From NCBI RefSeq assembly GCF_024868665.1, contig NC_079914.1, positions 4,421,859-4,485,858 of the forward strand: a stretch of DNA of 64,000 nt, written 5' to 3'. Under the pieces are notes generated by a model that had not been told where the DNA came from, ran no database searches, and saw nothing but the letters and a program-made list of their open reading frames with translations. Origin of the DNA: Triplophysa rosa. Taxonomy: Eukaryota > Chordata > Actinopteri > Cypriniformes > Nemacheilidae. Below, piece by piece: positions 10,329 through 21,835 of the stretch. How positions within the stretch are numbered: the first letter of the stretch is position 1; each line of letters begins with the position of its first letter. A program made the position numbers and the translations under genes.

Positions 10329-13021
10329 TTTACTGGTCCAACAAAAATGTTTCTCATGAACCAAAAACTTTTCATATCAAGGTGTATTGTTTTTGTTATT
10401 GTTTTTCATTACAAAACTAAATCTTTTTGAAATGGATTAGACTTGGATCAAATAGTAAATACAAATCAGCCAGTTGGAGTCCAGCATAGATGGGATCCTT
10501 CACTGTTTAAAAAAAGCTTTAAGCTTGCAACCTCAAAAAGCTGAACGATAAAAAGCCAAGTGTACGATTTTGTGAGGGTGACTACTTTAAAGATGCTAAA
10601 ATATAACATTATTTTTGATGTTGTTCTGACCAAAATCACTCTAATATCACTTTAATTCCTGTATAGTTTCCAAACTTCTTTGATTGGCCACATTTAACCT
10701 CAACAGATTGGGTCAGTCCTTATAAAACACGACGGTTGCTTCCAATCATTTTGCCTGGACTTGCTTTTCACAGCATGTGATTACATACTCACCTCTGATG
10801 AATTTCAGCGGGAGGCCAAATATTAATCAAGCCTAACCAGGTGTAAAATTTACTGTTCATATGTCCACTCGAGCGCACCGTCTAACCCGTGACATATGAC
10901 GCCTGATAGCCAAATTTGATCAAGCGTAAATTTTAGCCTTGAGCCCCCCCCTCCCGATTCTTCTTCCCCCAAGAGCCCCGAAGGTTTACGGCCGAGCTGA
11001 GCGCCCCGTTGGCAAACTACATCGATCTCACTAATTATGACCATTATGAGACTGTTATATCCTCTGTCCCGAGCAGAGGGGGAGAGGAACAGATTACCGT
11101 GTGAGAGGGCCGTCTGGCCGCTGAGATAATGCAGTGCAGCATCGCGAGGATCAGCTGGAGACACTTTATAGCCATCAGGATGAGGCGGCGCTGAGAAACG
11201 GGCCGAGCTGAATGTTGGTTTGATGAGTGTCACCTGCCCACACCAGCACGATAAATCTCAATAAAAATATATCAAGTCTCGAGAAATTGCAATGCAGTGC
11301 ACTATCATGATTGATATTTTTGTCCTGGATGGATTCTGGCAGATCCAGGAGGGTGGGGTATCCAGAACGGAGAATTTTAAACACGCAAACCTGCATGCAT
11401 TTTCTCACGTAGGGTTTATTCGGTAGCGCTAGTGGTCTCAAAAAGCATTCGGGCACTTAAACATGCATGAGTGTGCATTATATGAGAGGAAAAATAGCAC
11501 GAGTCAAGCAAAACGTCTGGTTTTAGACTACAACAGATGTGCTGATTAAACATATTTTTCATGTTGTGCAATGTGATGAACTACCTGAACCAAAAATCCA
11601 CAACAAATCACTTTGGAAATCGTTAAAATAAAGTTAGTTCTAGAAGCGTCCAAACACCTTTTGGTGTGGTGTCATCGCATTAAAACAGCTTGAAATGTGG
11701 TAAGTATTTTATTTTCGCAGCAAAATGGCTAAATTACAGCTGTTCTGGCTAACCTAGGACACCTTTAGTGAAATGTCACTCAAATCAATGTTTTCCAATT
11801 ATACCCAGATTAAATCATAATGAACATTTGTAATATCATCTCCAAATTCAATTGCTGCTCAATCACCTGAGTGCTTGTCAACCCTAGGAGCCGAGGAAAA
11901 CACACGTTCGCTAATGTTTCCTTCTAATCACGCGCAGTGTATTTGTGAAATCACGCTGAAGGATGATGAGTCGGATAGGCCGTCTTGCAGTCAAAAGCAG
12001 CGGCTCGCAGCATCTTTACAGGCAAGTTTAAAGTTGCTATTTTTCTTGAGTCTGATCTAAACCCGTCATGACCGAGATATCGAAGAGGGAATTTGCTTAA
12101 ACATTCCCCAAATCTTTCAATCAATCGCCGACTCGCTTTACTAACTTCAGAGCTCAAAGTCACTAATCTCCTCGTAGACTCTTCGGGACCCCCAAACTTC
12201 AATGGAATCGTGCTGATGGTGGCTAATTGAATCTACGGGAAGCGGAAATTGCTGTTTGTCTCTGGTTCCTGTCAGCGAAAACTGAATTTAATCACTACTT
12301 AATTGTTTCCCAGCCCTTGTTGTAATTCAATAACATAACCTCCTCTTCTGATGTTATTTAAGACCGCTTTTCTCCCCTTTTATGGGGACTAATGTATCAG
12401 CTGCTGTCAAGCATTTTTACATTGGCAAATTGAAGCCCCTTATCTTGATGCGACCGGAGACGGATAGCTCCTTGACTGATCGTGTTTGTTGATGGCTCCA
12501 GATGTGTAAGGTTGTGCGAAAGGTTGCGATCATGTAGAATTTAATAAAGCTGGGTTTGTTTTGATGGTAACACTAGCCAGTAAGTAACTGACCCTTAAAA
12601 ATGTATAATCAGATGCAACACTTGATATCAATCTCAGCATTCATTCTGGTTTATTTTGTATTCTTGTATTGGTGTCTGGGCTGTCGCATTGGGCTGCCCA
12701 CATTCTTTGGGAAAAAGGTGATGACTCTCAGTGGGACGGGTTCAGGTCATGATTAGTTCAAAAACAAGTGTCCATGACCAATGATGTCACAGTGCAGGTC
12801 GGGTACTTCTGGAGAGCAGTTTCTATTAAGATGAATGGAAATAGTTTACTTTAGGTATTACAGAATTCCTTAGAGTTGCTATAGCTGGAACAAGAGTTTA
12901 TTTTCTCTATGCTGGAATTAGAAAAATAAATCTCATTGAAGCTCTAACAAATAAAACTGATGCCAACAAAAAAAAAAACAATTTATTTAATGTATGTCTC
13001 TAAGGAGGAAAAAGTAGTTTT
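10329..13021. other. Non-coding DNA including GC-balanced, unique-looking blocks
   Basis: Blocks at about 10780-11230 and 11870-12560 are GC-balanced, free of simple repeats and MITE ends, and lack coherent coding frames. That texture resembles conserved non-coding elements of vertebrate gene deserts. The short open frames overlapping them have no domain or splice support. The rest is AT-rich. Conservation cannot be judged from the sequence alone. Confidence 0.35.
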
Positions 13022-13560
13022 ACTTAAAGTGAAAGTTCACCCAAAACAGAGTTTTTTTAGTTTTATTAACATTTTAAATTCGTTTTTATTTTTAGCAATT
13101 TTATTTTTTATTTTAATTTTAATTTTATTGTGTATTTAAAATTTAAATTTTTATTTCGGTTTTTATTAATATTTTATTATTTTAGTGCCTTAAACTTGTT
13201 TATTTCTAATGCAAAATTTAAAATTCTTGTTTACTTTAGGTGTTTCCAATCATTTTAGGCCAGTATTTTATTAGATGTAACAGAAACATTTTCACGGTTT
13301 TATTTCTGTCATAATTTATTAATAACCCTCTTGTCATTTCAAACTTGTGACTTTCTTCTGCGGAGCACAAAACAAGTTATTTTGAATGTGGTAAGTTTTG
13401 TGTGGTTTCAATATTGGTAAGTGGTACCCATTCACATTCTACTGTGTGGACACAAAACCAGTGCAAGTCAGTAGGCATCTTCTTTGTGTTTTGCAGAAGA
13501 AAGAAAGTCATACAGGTTTAAAATGACAAGAGGGTGAGTAAATGATGAAAGAATTTTCAC
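13022..13560 (+). mobile_element. AAAGGGATAGTTCACCC-family MITE split by an AT-rich insertion
   Basis: The start AAAGTGAAAGTTCACCCAAA (13024-13043) is separated from the body by roughly 260 bp of T/A-rich sequence. The body resumes near 13310 with TTCTGTCAT, CTTTCTTCTGCGGAGCACAA and later the mirrored half GCAGAAGAAAGAAAGTCATA. The two halves fold back on each other, as in other copies of this family. Confidence 0.65.
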
Positions 13561-13589
13561 TTTTTCATTGTCTCTTTAGCTTAACTTCG

Positions 13590-13590
<1 letters not shown>

Positions 13591-13627
<37 letters not shown>

Positions 13628-13642
13628 TATATATATATATTT
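13591..13642. repeat. (TA)n microsatellite
   Basis: A TA dinucleotide tract interrupted once by CAG. Confidence 0.9.
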
Positions 13643-14747
13643 TAATTAAACTATTTAATTAAACAAAATATTGCACAATATACAAGCATAAATTAATTAA
13701 ATAATAAAAATAAATAACAACGTGCACTACGTGACATACAGTAGGTACAGAAATGGGTATACAATAAAAAAATCAAACAAACCCTTAGAAGTGTGGCATT
13801 GTCATTAAAACCCTGTTGAAATCCTCAGCATTTCACGTACGACGCCTGGCATGTTTTTCTGATTTCCGCACCGCTAAAGCGAACACCAAAGTGAATCCGT
13901 TGTTTGAACTCCAGCAGAACACAAAGTTCAATTAAGTGGCGAGTTGTTCATTTTGAACCTCATTAACGGAGAGGGAACTGCTGAGGCGCCTTGGGCAGCT
14001 CAGGCGAGCGTTTTACACTGTACCTGGCACTTCAGCGATAACTGCTTGGCATCATTAAATAGCCACTATGAAAGCAGTTTTACACCCGTGAGAAAATTCA
14101 TCATGACATTTATTCCCTTTGAAATAATCCATTGATAAAAGTATGACATGAATGTCTTCTCTGCGTTGCAGATTGCACGCTCACATTCACAGCCCGTGCA
14201 CGCCAACTGGAAATTGTTTACTCGACCAATTCCGAGCAAAAATATGTTGAGGGCTTTAAGATGAGCAACACCAAAAGCAGCCCATGGATATATGCATTAA
14301 AACAGCTAGAGATTTCCAAATATGGTTTCCGGTGCACAATTTTATACTGTGTCGTTTTAGCGAAGTAGTTTTGTGAAACAGTCAGACGCTTGTTTTCATA
14401 GGTTATGTTGAAGAAAGAAAGTGAAACTGGTGAATGATTAGCATTGCGAGAACAAAGCCAAGAGCTCCAATCAAACGCTCCACGATCATATGCAGTTCAC
14501 AGCATGATATGCCTTTTCCAAAAAGGAAACTGCTGTTATTTTTCTGCAAAAAATTAGGAGATATTGTCTTCACTGCAGTAGTGCCACTTTAATGCGGCTA
14601 AATGAAATTTCAGATCAGTGATGCGGAGCTTCATTTGCATAAAATCTTTCTAGTATTATTTGCCCAGACATTTTGGCTTAGCTATGTAAATAGTAAAGTT
14701 CATGCACAGATTTTGAAGGAAAACCTTTCAATTCTGCTAAATGGATT
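13643..14747. other. Non-coding; unique-looking block
   Basis: The block 13800-14560 has no repeats, balanced composition and no convincing coding frame. It is a candidate conserved or regulatory segment but carries no recognised motif cluster. Confidence 0.3.
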
Positions 14748-15000
14748 TAAAGGGACAGTTCCCTCCAAAATAAAAAAAATCTGTCATCATTTATTCTCCC
14801 ACATGTTGTTTAAAACCTGCATGCGACTCTTTCTTAGAACACTTAAGAAAATATTTTAAGAAATGTCTCAGTGGTTTTGTCGACAGAGTGGAAGTCAATG
14901 TGGGACAATGTTGTTTGGTTACCAAGACTCTTCAAAATATCTTCGTTTGTGTTCTGAAGAAGAAAGAAACAAATAGAGGTTTGAAATGACATTGAATAAA
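14748..15000 (+). mobile_element. AAAGGGATAGTTCACCC-family MITE
   Basis: It begins AAAGGGACAGTTCCCTCCAA and contains the family landmarks: CTGTCATCATTTATTCTCCC, AAATGTCTCAGTGGTTTTGT, GGAAGTCAATGTGGGACAAT and the mirrored GAAGAAGAAAGAAAC. The right end is worn. Confidence 0.75.
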
Positions 15001-16106
15001 CATGAGATGCAATACACTCTTAAAGCATATTCAGAAACAAATATAAGCAAAATAGGTTGATATACAGTACACACATATAAAACCAACTTTACAGTAACTA
15101 AATACAAAAAGGTTTTGCGTAAACAGCATAATGTGATATTTGAAATGCAAGACCACATCGCATTATATTTCACACCTTATTTTAACGCTCTTCCGCATTA
15201 TGAGCTGGTCCATAGGGTCCCTCATCTCCATAGAGGAAACACAAAGCAATGAAGTGAATTATAAAAGATGACATTGAGGAGTAGGCATAACTTCTGCTCA
15301 AGCTGAAGCAAGCACTTCAGAGCAACCCTCACGGAGCGATGCCCGCATTCTAGTGCCGTCTAAGGATTCATTCAATGCACACCAGCAAAAATAGATTTCA
15401 ATTACATAAAACCACAGCTAAACTTGTTTTATATGGGAATGGATTCGACAAGCGGGAAGTCGTATTCCTTACTGAATCACCCCCCAGTTCCCTCACGCAT
15501 ACACCTTTATCCTTGTTTAATAATTTACAGCATGTGTAGTGTATAATTCTTGTATTTCAGTCACTGTGGTGCAAAAGTTTTATGCATATTTTATCACATC
15601 TACTTTTTCAGATTTTATTTAATCAGAGGAATCATTAATGATGCTTGTTAAGTCTAATAATGAGCAGGGGAGAGGGGTTCCTCAAATCCCTGCGTGGTTC
15701 TAAGCAATCAGATTTGCGATTTTCACGTGACAGAGGATTAAACAGACTATAAAAATCTCATACACCTTAGAGTTTTTGTTTGGGGTCTTTTGGCCAACGA
15801 TTTAGTTCAGGTTAAATGGGCCTATATTGCTCATATTGATATTTCTGTTTTCTATATTGTGGAATGTTTTTTTTTTCATTTATTTAAGAATACACCATTT
15901 TTTATATTTCTATATTGCTTTTTGCCCATTTGTATTGTCGCGAAGCAGCTTTATAGTACATATTAGTACACTGTAATTTTTCTCTTAAATAATATAATAA
16001 TATGATAAAATATGAAATAACAAAAATATAATAAAATATGTAAACATAAAACAAAATAAAAAATTTATTAAATAAAAAGAAATAAACTACTAGTACTAAT
16101 GTACTA
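15001..16106. other. Anonymous DNA, strongly AT-rich toward the 3' side
   Basis: No gene is seen. About 15850-16080 is nearly pure A/T with low-complexity AATAA runs. The last part, ACTAGTACTAATGTACTA, is the left half of a target that recurs uninterrupted at 22110-22150. Confidence 0.4.
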
Positions 16107-17295
16107 CACTGTAAGCCCGGATGAGTCGAGTTTACTTAAAAAAAAATGAAGGAAACCTGTTGCCCTAAAAAATTTAAGTAATGATTACTTAACAACTTGA
16201 GTGAAGTTTACTTAAACATATCAGCTGTTCTAATAACTATTTTAAGTTGAATAGACTTAATGTTTTAATTTCTACAAATATCGTCCAATTATTGCACTTA
16301 TCTTTTTAATTGCATTTAATTATATACAAAAGCAATCAAACAACAAAAATATTTTTCTTGTACTTTTATTGAAAACTTAAAACAAGTTTGCACTCCAGTT
16401 TAAGAGGATAAGAATGCATAGTCCAAGTACAGGGCATAAATGAGTCCAAACAGAAGATATAAGGCCTGAGGCAAGTTGTCCGGTTCCATCGCTGAATTCC
16501 CCTCCAAGATGAGACACGCTCTGGAAGGGTTTAGCTGTGGACTTTCTGCATCAATGCAGAGGATTCATACTGGAATTTGAAGGTACGAGTCCTCATCATT
16601 GACATCCTAAAAAGACAGAAACATATTCACCAGGTCATATATTCTGCACGAAAATGTATAAAGAAAATCAATACCAGTCTTAAAGCAAGTCATGCATAAA
16701 AAATATATATAAAAAATACATAAAAACAATGTTCTCCTTAGCTGCCAGGCCACATTTATGGCAGTTTTGCAACCAGTGCTTGTAATGTGTAAATACAATT
16801 ACGGTAGCACTGTTCTTCAAACTCAAACTACATATACATTATTAAAGTAATCCATGTGTCTCCAGTGGTTAACCTCATTTTTAAGAAGCAACACCAAATA
16901 TGTGTCCACTTAAAGAATTAATAATAATGACACTTAAAAAATGTAATATCTTACAGAGCTGGTCTTTAAGGCAGAAGGGTCATCCCCTAAAACGACTGGC
17001 AGTCCACTAAGGCAAGGGGACCTAACATCTGTTGGCTCAGTGGTCTGTGAGATATGGCAGATATTTTACAAAACAGTTTGTTTGGGATACAGAGAAAAAA
17101 TATTAAATGAAGAAATTTAAGCATGGATAAGAGAAAAATAAAGTTAAAAAACAAAGTAGAAAAATGTGCACAGACAAGAAAACAATGCAAAGAAGAAATG
17201 AGAAGAATGGGTGGAATGACAACAGGAAAGAGAAGGGGTAGATTGATGTAGACAAATAAACCCACCTTTGTTTGACATAAAAGCTCAGCCAAAAG

Positions 17296-18421
17296 CTAAC
17301 CGGCAAGGCCTTTCTTCTTCCTGAAGATGTCCATTAGATTTGGACAGAAACGGTCAAGAGCATCAAAGAAGCTCTCTGAGATTTTTCCCCACAACTCTGC
17401 TGAACTCGTTATAAACCTGAAATATAAAACATGGCAAACCATATTAGGCCATGGTCAACACTAAATGATTAAAGTGAAAGTGAAGTGAAAGTGACCTATT
17501 AGTGAGATATGGTGACCCATACCCGAAATGTGACCTCTGCTTTTAACCCATCCAGAGAGTAGTGAACACACGTACACCCGGAGCAGTGGGCAGCTATCAC
17601 TGCAGCACCCGGGGAGCAAGTAGGGGTAAGGTGCCTTGCTCAAGGGCACCTCAGTCATTACCCGACAGTGCTGACCACCCCAAATGGTCATAAATATTGT
17701 CTGTCGTGTATACCTTTTTGTGTATTCTATACTAAAGTTTAAAAAAAGTAAAACAATCATACATACTGTACCTGACTTTCTGTAAACAGAGCTGGCCATA
17801 GAAGAATCATCTGGCTGATGCGAGACTTGTCGTTTACAACTTCTTTTCTGCGAAGAGCAAATGTAATGTTCATGTGTTTCTTGACAAGTGAATTAAGTAA
17901 TCAGCCTCAGAACAATACTCTGCAAACCCACAAGACAGACAGCAAAACGTAACTGGTGCGTCACTTGGCTGCTGACCAGACAGTTTGGTGTGAAAGTTAG
18001 ATAAGTGCACTTTTAAGGCATTAAATGATTTAAAAGTGCATAGACATTCCTGATGCAAACATGGAAATGGCTCATTTCTAGCATAACTACCATGTTTCAG
18101 TCTATAATGTTTAAATAGCTGTGATCATTTTTCACAGTTAAAAGAACAGTATTTACTTCCAATGCATACCTTCTTGCCACCTGAAACAAAATCAAACTTA
18201 TTGTTATAGAGTGTCCAATTATGTCTGCACTTAAACATTAATTGACTTCAACTTCTATATAAACTTTAATGTTTAAATTCACTCACCAGATTGATTAAAT
18301 TGGTCGTCCTGTCGCACTCTCTGCTCCACTAGAACCACAGCATGCATGTCTAACTTGAAGGGGTTCAACGGGACAGTGTCAGTCCCAAGCCAGTGACATA
18401 AGTTAACCAACGAACTGACAT
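17296..18421 (-). pseudogene. Decayed multi-exon gene inside the CACTG element
   Basis: Several minus-strand segments look like exons. (1) 18287-18421 lies between TTTTCAG and GTGAGTG, open for 44 codons and starting VSSLVNLCHWLGTDTV. (2) An 11-nt segment at 18170-18180 lies between GTTTCAG and GTATGC. (3) About 17870-18110 encodes two Cys/His pairs resembling C2H2 fingers (C..C..F...L..H....H). (4) About 17772-17865 reads TFALRRKEVVNDKSRIS then WPALFTESQ, ending at the donor GTACAG. (5) 17296-17416 follows TATTTCAG, begins VYNEFSRVVGKNL, and needs a frameshift to continue as FFDALDRFCPNLMDIFRKKK before a stop. Segments 4 and 5 resemble the C-terminal part of a large uncharacterised fish protein family; that match is from memory. 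At least two frameshifts make this copy defective. Confidence 0.5.
17468..17676 (-). mobile_element. 5'-truncated tRNA-type SINE
   Basis: On the minus strand it runs from ACTGAGGTGCCCTTGAGCAA through TGCTCCCCGGG, CTGCCCACTGCTCCGGGTGT and GGATGGGTTAAAAGCAGAGG to a CACTTTCACTT tail. The same body is present in the full-length copy at 48549. The tRNA-like head is missing. It lies within the intron between segments 4 and 5 of the decayed gene. Confidence 0.85.
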
Positions 18422-18447
18422 CTGAAAAGACAACGATCTGTTTAAAG

Positions 18448-21165
18448 CAGGGGTCACCAACCGTTTTGAAACTGAGCGCTACTTCATGGGTACCGAGTCA
18501 TACGAAGGGCTACCAGTTTGATACGCTCTTCTGAAATAACAAATTTGCTCAGTTTGCCTTTAGTTATACATTATTAATAATACTCATCTATGTGAAGACA
18601 CTAATCACGTAAATGATTTCTCACAATAATTAGCAACAATGACAATAAGGAGGGAAACAGATATCATTATTCAGCACTTTAATCTCAGTAATTGTTACAT
18701 TTTTAGATGATGACTTACATCACTACATTTCATAGGAAAAATGTCCCATTTTCACTAGCCACTGACAATCCCTTTTAACAAATCATGAACTATGTTGTTT
18801 CAAAAAGTTATCAATTATGTAATGTTAGAAAAATCAATTTACATATTTTTAAATAAATCTTGTCACATTTTGAACTAATGACCAAATCTGTGGCATTTTT
18901 TAAAACACTTTTTAAATTGAACACAATTCTTCATTATTTTAATTCAACTTCGCCATGGCACTGCCATGTTGCCACTGACAACATCTGGTATCTGTTTCTT
19001 TTTTAGTGGGAAGACTGGCATTGCATGCTGTTCACCAGTGTATTGTAATCTGGTGTGTATCTTGACACTGCAACTGTGAGTGAGTCTTTCAGATGTTCAT
19101 CAGTGAGGCGTGTTCTGTGTTTGTTCTTGATGTAGTTCATGTCAGAAAACGCTGATTCACAGAGATAGGTTGAACCAAACAGGCTAGCAACCTTCATAGC
19201 TGCTGTGCATACTCCACTGTACTTCTCTGTGTCAACAAGGGACCAAAAGTTCGGTGCAGCCTGGTAGGCTTTGAGGTGGAGTTCATTTTGCAATGTTATG
19301 ATTTCATTCTCCACCTGTCTACCATCCAAGTTGAACGTTGCACTTTGTTGCTCAGCAAACCATGTTGTGTCCACATTCATGAAAGGATTGGAAATGAACG
19401 ACACACATGGCTCAAGCTGATGATGGTCACAAAACCTATTCTCAAACTCTTGCCCAAGTCTGTTTATGACTTCACAGTACTTTTCTGCAACTTTGTCAAA
19501 TGTCTCAGATGCAGAAGCATTGTCTTTCAGCACCGACTGCACAGAGGGAAAGTGCAGCACCTTTTTTCTCTGTAAATCCACAGAGATGTTCATCTTGGCT
19601 TTAAATGCATTTAAAGCACTTATCATATCAACAACAGTCTTACCTTTGCCTTGCAGCTGGCAGTTCAAGTCGTTTAGTTTCCCAGTAATGTCCGTCAAAA
19701 ATGCAAGGTCAAGTGTCCACTCTGTGTCCTCTAGCAGTGAGACGTCTTCTCCTTTGGACTGCTTTAACTCTTTTATTTCACCCAAAAGTGACAAAAAACG
19801 AAGTAAAACTCGTCCTCTGCTGAGCCATCGGATTTCTGTGTGTAGCAGCAGGTCACCATATTCAGCTGACATCTCCTCCAATAGCACCTTGAAAATCCTG
19901 TGTTGTTTTGCTTTGGAGCGGATGTCGTTTATGATTTTTACAACGGGAGTCATCACGTGTCCAAAGCCGATCACTTTTGCACATAACGCCTGCTGGTGAA
20001 TGATGCAGTGATAATGCAGAAATTTTGAGAAGTCTGGGTTACTTTTACAGTGAGCGATGAAACCTGTATGTCGGCCGATCATAGCAGGAGCCCCGTCTGT
20101 AGTCACCGCTACCAGCTTTTCCAATGGTGCCTTTTTCTGCACGAAAAACTCCTTCACCGTGTTATAAATGTCAACTCCCCTCGTAGTTGTCTTTAATGGC
20201 AGTAGTGTCAGCAGTTCTTCTCTTGTGGAGAAATCTTCAAACACCATCCGGATAAAAACTAACAGCTGCGCTGTACTGCTGCTGTCCACGGACTCGTCGC
20301 ACTGGATGCTAAACCAGCTGCACTCTGCCAGATCCCGGTCCAGCTGATCGGCCAAATTACCAGACATATCTGACACTCGTCTAGCCATCGTAGATGCACC
20401 CAGTTGGACGTCAGAGAGAGTGGAGATTAGATCGGTTCCATTTTTCTCGTCTTTAAGTACAGTGTTAGCAATTATCATCATTGCTTCTTTGAAAACTTCT
20501 CCGTCTGAAAATGCCGCCTTCTTCTTGATCAGAAAATGTGTAGCTCTAAACGAGGCTTCGGTTGCTTTTTGTGACTTTTTCGCTGGCCTCGTGAAAAAAG
20601 ACTGTTGCTTACCCAAAGCTGCCTTTAGCTCACAGGCTTTTTCTGTCCGTAGTGCACTTCCCGGTGGGTAGTTCGCATGGTAGCTTTTGTGACACGTAGT
20701 GAAGTGTCTCTCCACATTGTGCCGCTTTGCCGTCGCCACAGTCGCCCCGCAAATGAGACACACGCAGGTTTCTTTCACAGTCGTAAAAAAGAATTCCTCC
20801 TCCCATTCGTTGTGAAAGTCATAAGTTTTCTTCCTTTTTTCTGTCATGTTTTTGGGGCAAGAAACTGCATTCAGCTACCATCTTCGTCATGCGCCCGCTA
20901 GCTTACTCTCCACGAGCACTGGTTTTGTCTCGCGCAAAATACTTTTGAACTAGAGTAGGTCAGAGTTCACCTAAACTTATCTAAACTCATGTATAATGAA
21001 CATATTTTTAAGATATTGTCATTTTTAAATATATATAAATGCAAGTGTGATTAAAAAAGAATAGCAACAGAATAAATTTTAATTTCAGACGCAGCTCACA
21101 AGTGCTATTTTTAGAACAGGCCTGCGGGCGACTCATGTGGTCCTTGGGGGCGACCTGGTGCCCGC
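18448..21165 (-). mobile_element. hAT transposon nested in the CACTG element
   Basis: The element begins CAGGGGTCACCAACCG and is bounded by a perfect 8-bp direct repeat GTTTAAAG (18440-18447 and 21166-21173). The right terminus (reverse-complemented GCGGGCACCAGGTCGC) matches the left only loosely, roughly CAGGG(GT)CACCA with a 2-bp gap and changes in the last bases. The insertion site lies about 19 bp upstream of the acceptor of the 18287-18421 exon, within the polypyrimidine/branch region, so it landed in an intron of the older gene. It carries an uninterrupted transposase gene. Confidence 0.85.
19003..20847 (-). CDS. hAT-family transposase, 614 residues, uninterrupted
   Basis: This single-exon frame encodes a DDE-type hAT transposase, which would cut and rejoin element ends in the nucleus. 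A BED-like zinc finger lies near residues 28-53 (C30, C33, H48, H53). Catalytic-site candidates are D184 in QCDESVD, D251 in TTDGAPAMIG and E564 in LCESAF. The hAT-typical W341 lies in IRWLSRG. The C-terminus (about 545-600) has the dimerisation pattern SLFGSTYLCESAFSDMN. It resembles the Charlie-like group that also gave rise to vertebrate genes related to GTF2IRD2 and ZBED5; that link is from family knowledge. The start is the first Met, 25 residues before the zinc finger. There is no stop or frameshift, unlike the related copy at 56.8-58.5 kb. It could be a recently active transposase or a selected domesticated gene. Confidence 0.9.
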   Translation of the reverse strand: MTEKRKKTYDFHNEWEEEFFFTTVKETCVCLICGATVATAKRHNVERHFTTCHKSYHANYPPGSALRTEKACELKAALGKQQSFFTRPAKKSQKATEASFRATHFLIKKKAAFSDGEVFKEAMMIIANTVLKDEKNGTDLISTLSDVQLGASTMARRVSDMSGNLADQLDRDLAECSWFSIQCDESVDSSSTAQLLVFIRMVFEDFSTREELLTLLPLKTTTRGVDIYNTVKEFFVQKKAPLEKLVAVTTDGAPAMIGRHTGFIAHCKSNPDFSKFLHYHCIIHQQALCAKVIGFGHVMTPVVKIINDIRSKAKQHRIFKVLLEEMSAEYGDLLLHTEIRWLSRGRVLLRFLSLLGEIKELKQSKGEDVSLLEDTEWTLDLAFLTDITGKLNDLNCQLQGKGKTVVDMISALNAFKAKMNISVDLQRKKVLHFPSVQSVLKDNASASETFDKVAEKYCEVINRLGQEFENRFCDHHQLEPCVSFISNPFMNVDTTWFAEQQSATFNLDGRQVENEIITLQNELHLKAYQAAPNFWSLVDTEKYSGVCTAAMKVASLFGSTYLCESAFSDMNYIKNKHRTRLTDEHLKDSLTVAVSRYTPDYNTLVNSMQCQSSH

Positions 21166-21179
21166 GTTTAAAGTATGTT

Positions 21180-21835
21180 TTCTACCCTCGCAAACAACCT
21201 CTCGATGAAACAGCTAGAAAATACACAGACGAGAAAAACTCATCTCACGGCAGTTCAGGCTTTGCGCCGTATCCGTGTCGAACTCGCAGGGGTTAAACGA
21301 GATCGTGTAACGTTACTACGCACGTTAAGTGCGTAAATATAGTTGCAGGTGAAAATACCACAACCTGTCTGACGCGTTTTAACAGCTGCTGATCAATAAA
21401 CAGAGCAAAAAAGGCCAATGAAAAACGCCACACAGATAAACAAGTGTGATCGTGTCCACCGCACGAGAGTTAACGTTAAGCGTTACACGTTAACGTCTTG
21501 CAAGATGATAAGCGAAATACCCTAAATTGTGAAAAATAATTACTCAAAAATCACCACTTTGATAAGAGAAAAATACAGACGAAGAGCCGATGTCATGACT
21601 AGGCCTGCCTGTCGAATTCGCCTGTCATTTCAGGTGTCCAAGAGAGTATAAAAACGAAACATACTTAATATATGCGTTTTTAAAAACTCATAACAGCTTC
21701 TCTGTGAAAAATAGACAAAAATGTTTATTACTCACCAACAACTTTGCTGCAAACACAAGAAAATGGCGTCGTCCAAACCCTCGCAACTGCTAACCAGCGA
21801 GGGGGTAGGGGGCGTGGTCAGTCGAAAACTTTTTT
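21180..21835 (-). promoter_or_regulatory. CpG-rich promoter-like region with candidate leader exon
   Basis: CpG density is far above the local background. On the minus strand a leader exon could run from about 21800 to 21736, ending at TTGTTG followed by the consensus donor GTGAGT. Upstream of it lies a GC/CACCC-type motif (GGGGGCGTGGTC on the plus strand near 21808). The next acceptor downstream is that of the 18287-18421 exon. This suggests the CACTG element carries its own promoter and first exon. Activity is inferred. Confidence 0.4.

Noticed and set aside
19276..20901. Plus-strand frames opposite the intact transposase
   Set aside because: They are antisense shadows; the minus-strand frame has complete domain structure and catalytic motifs.
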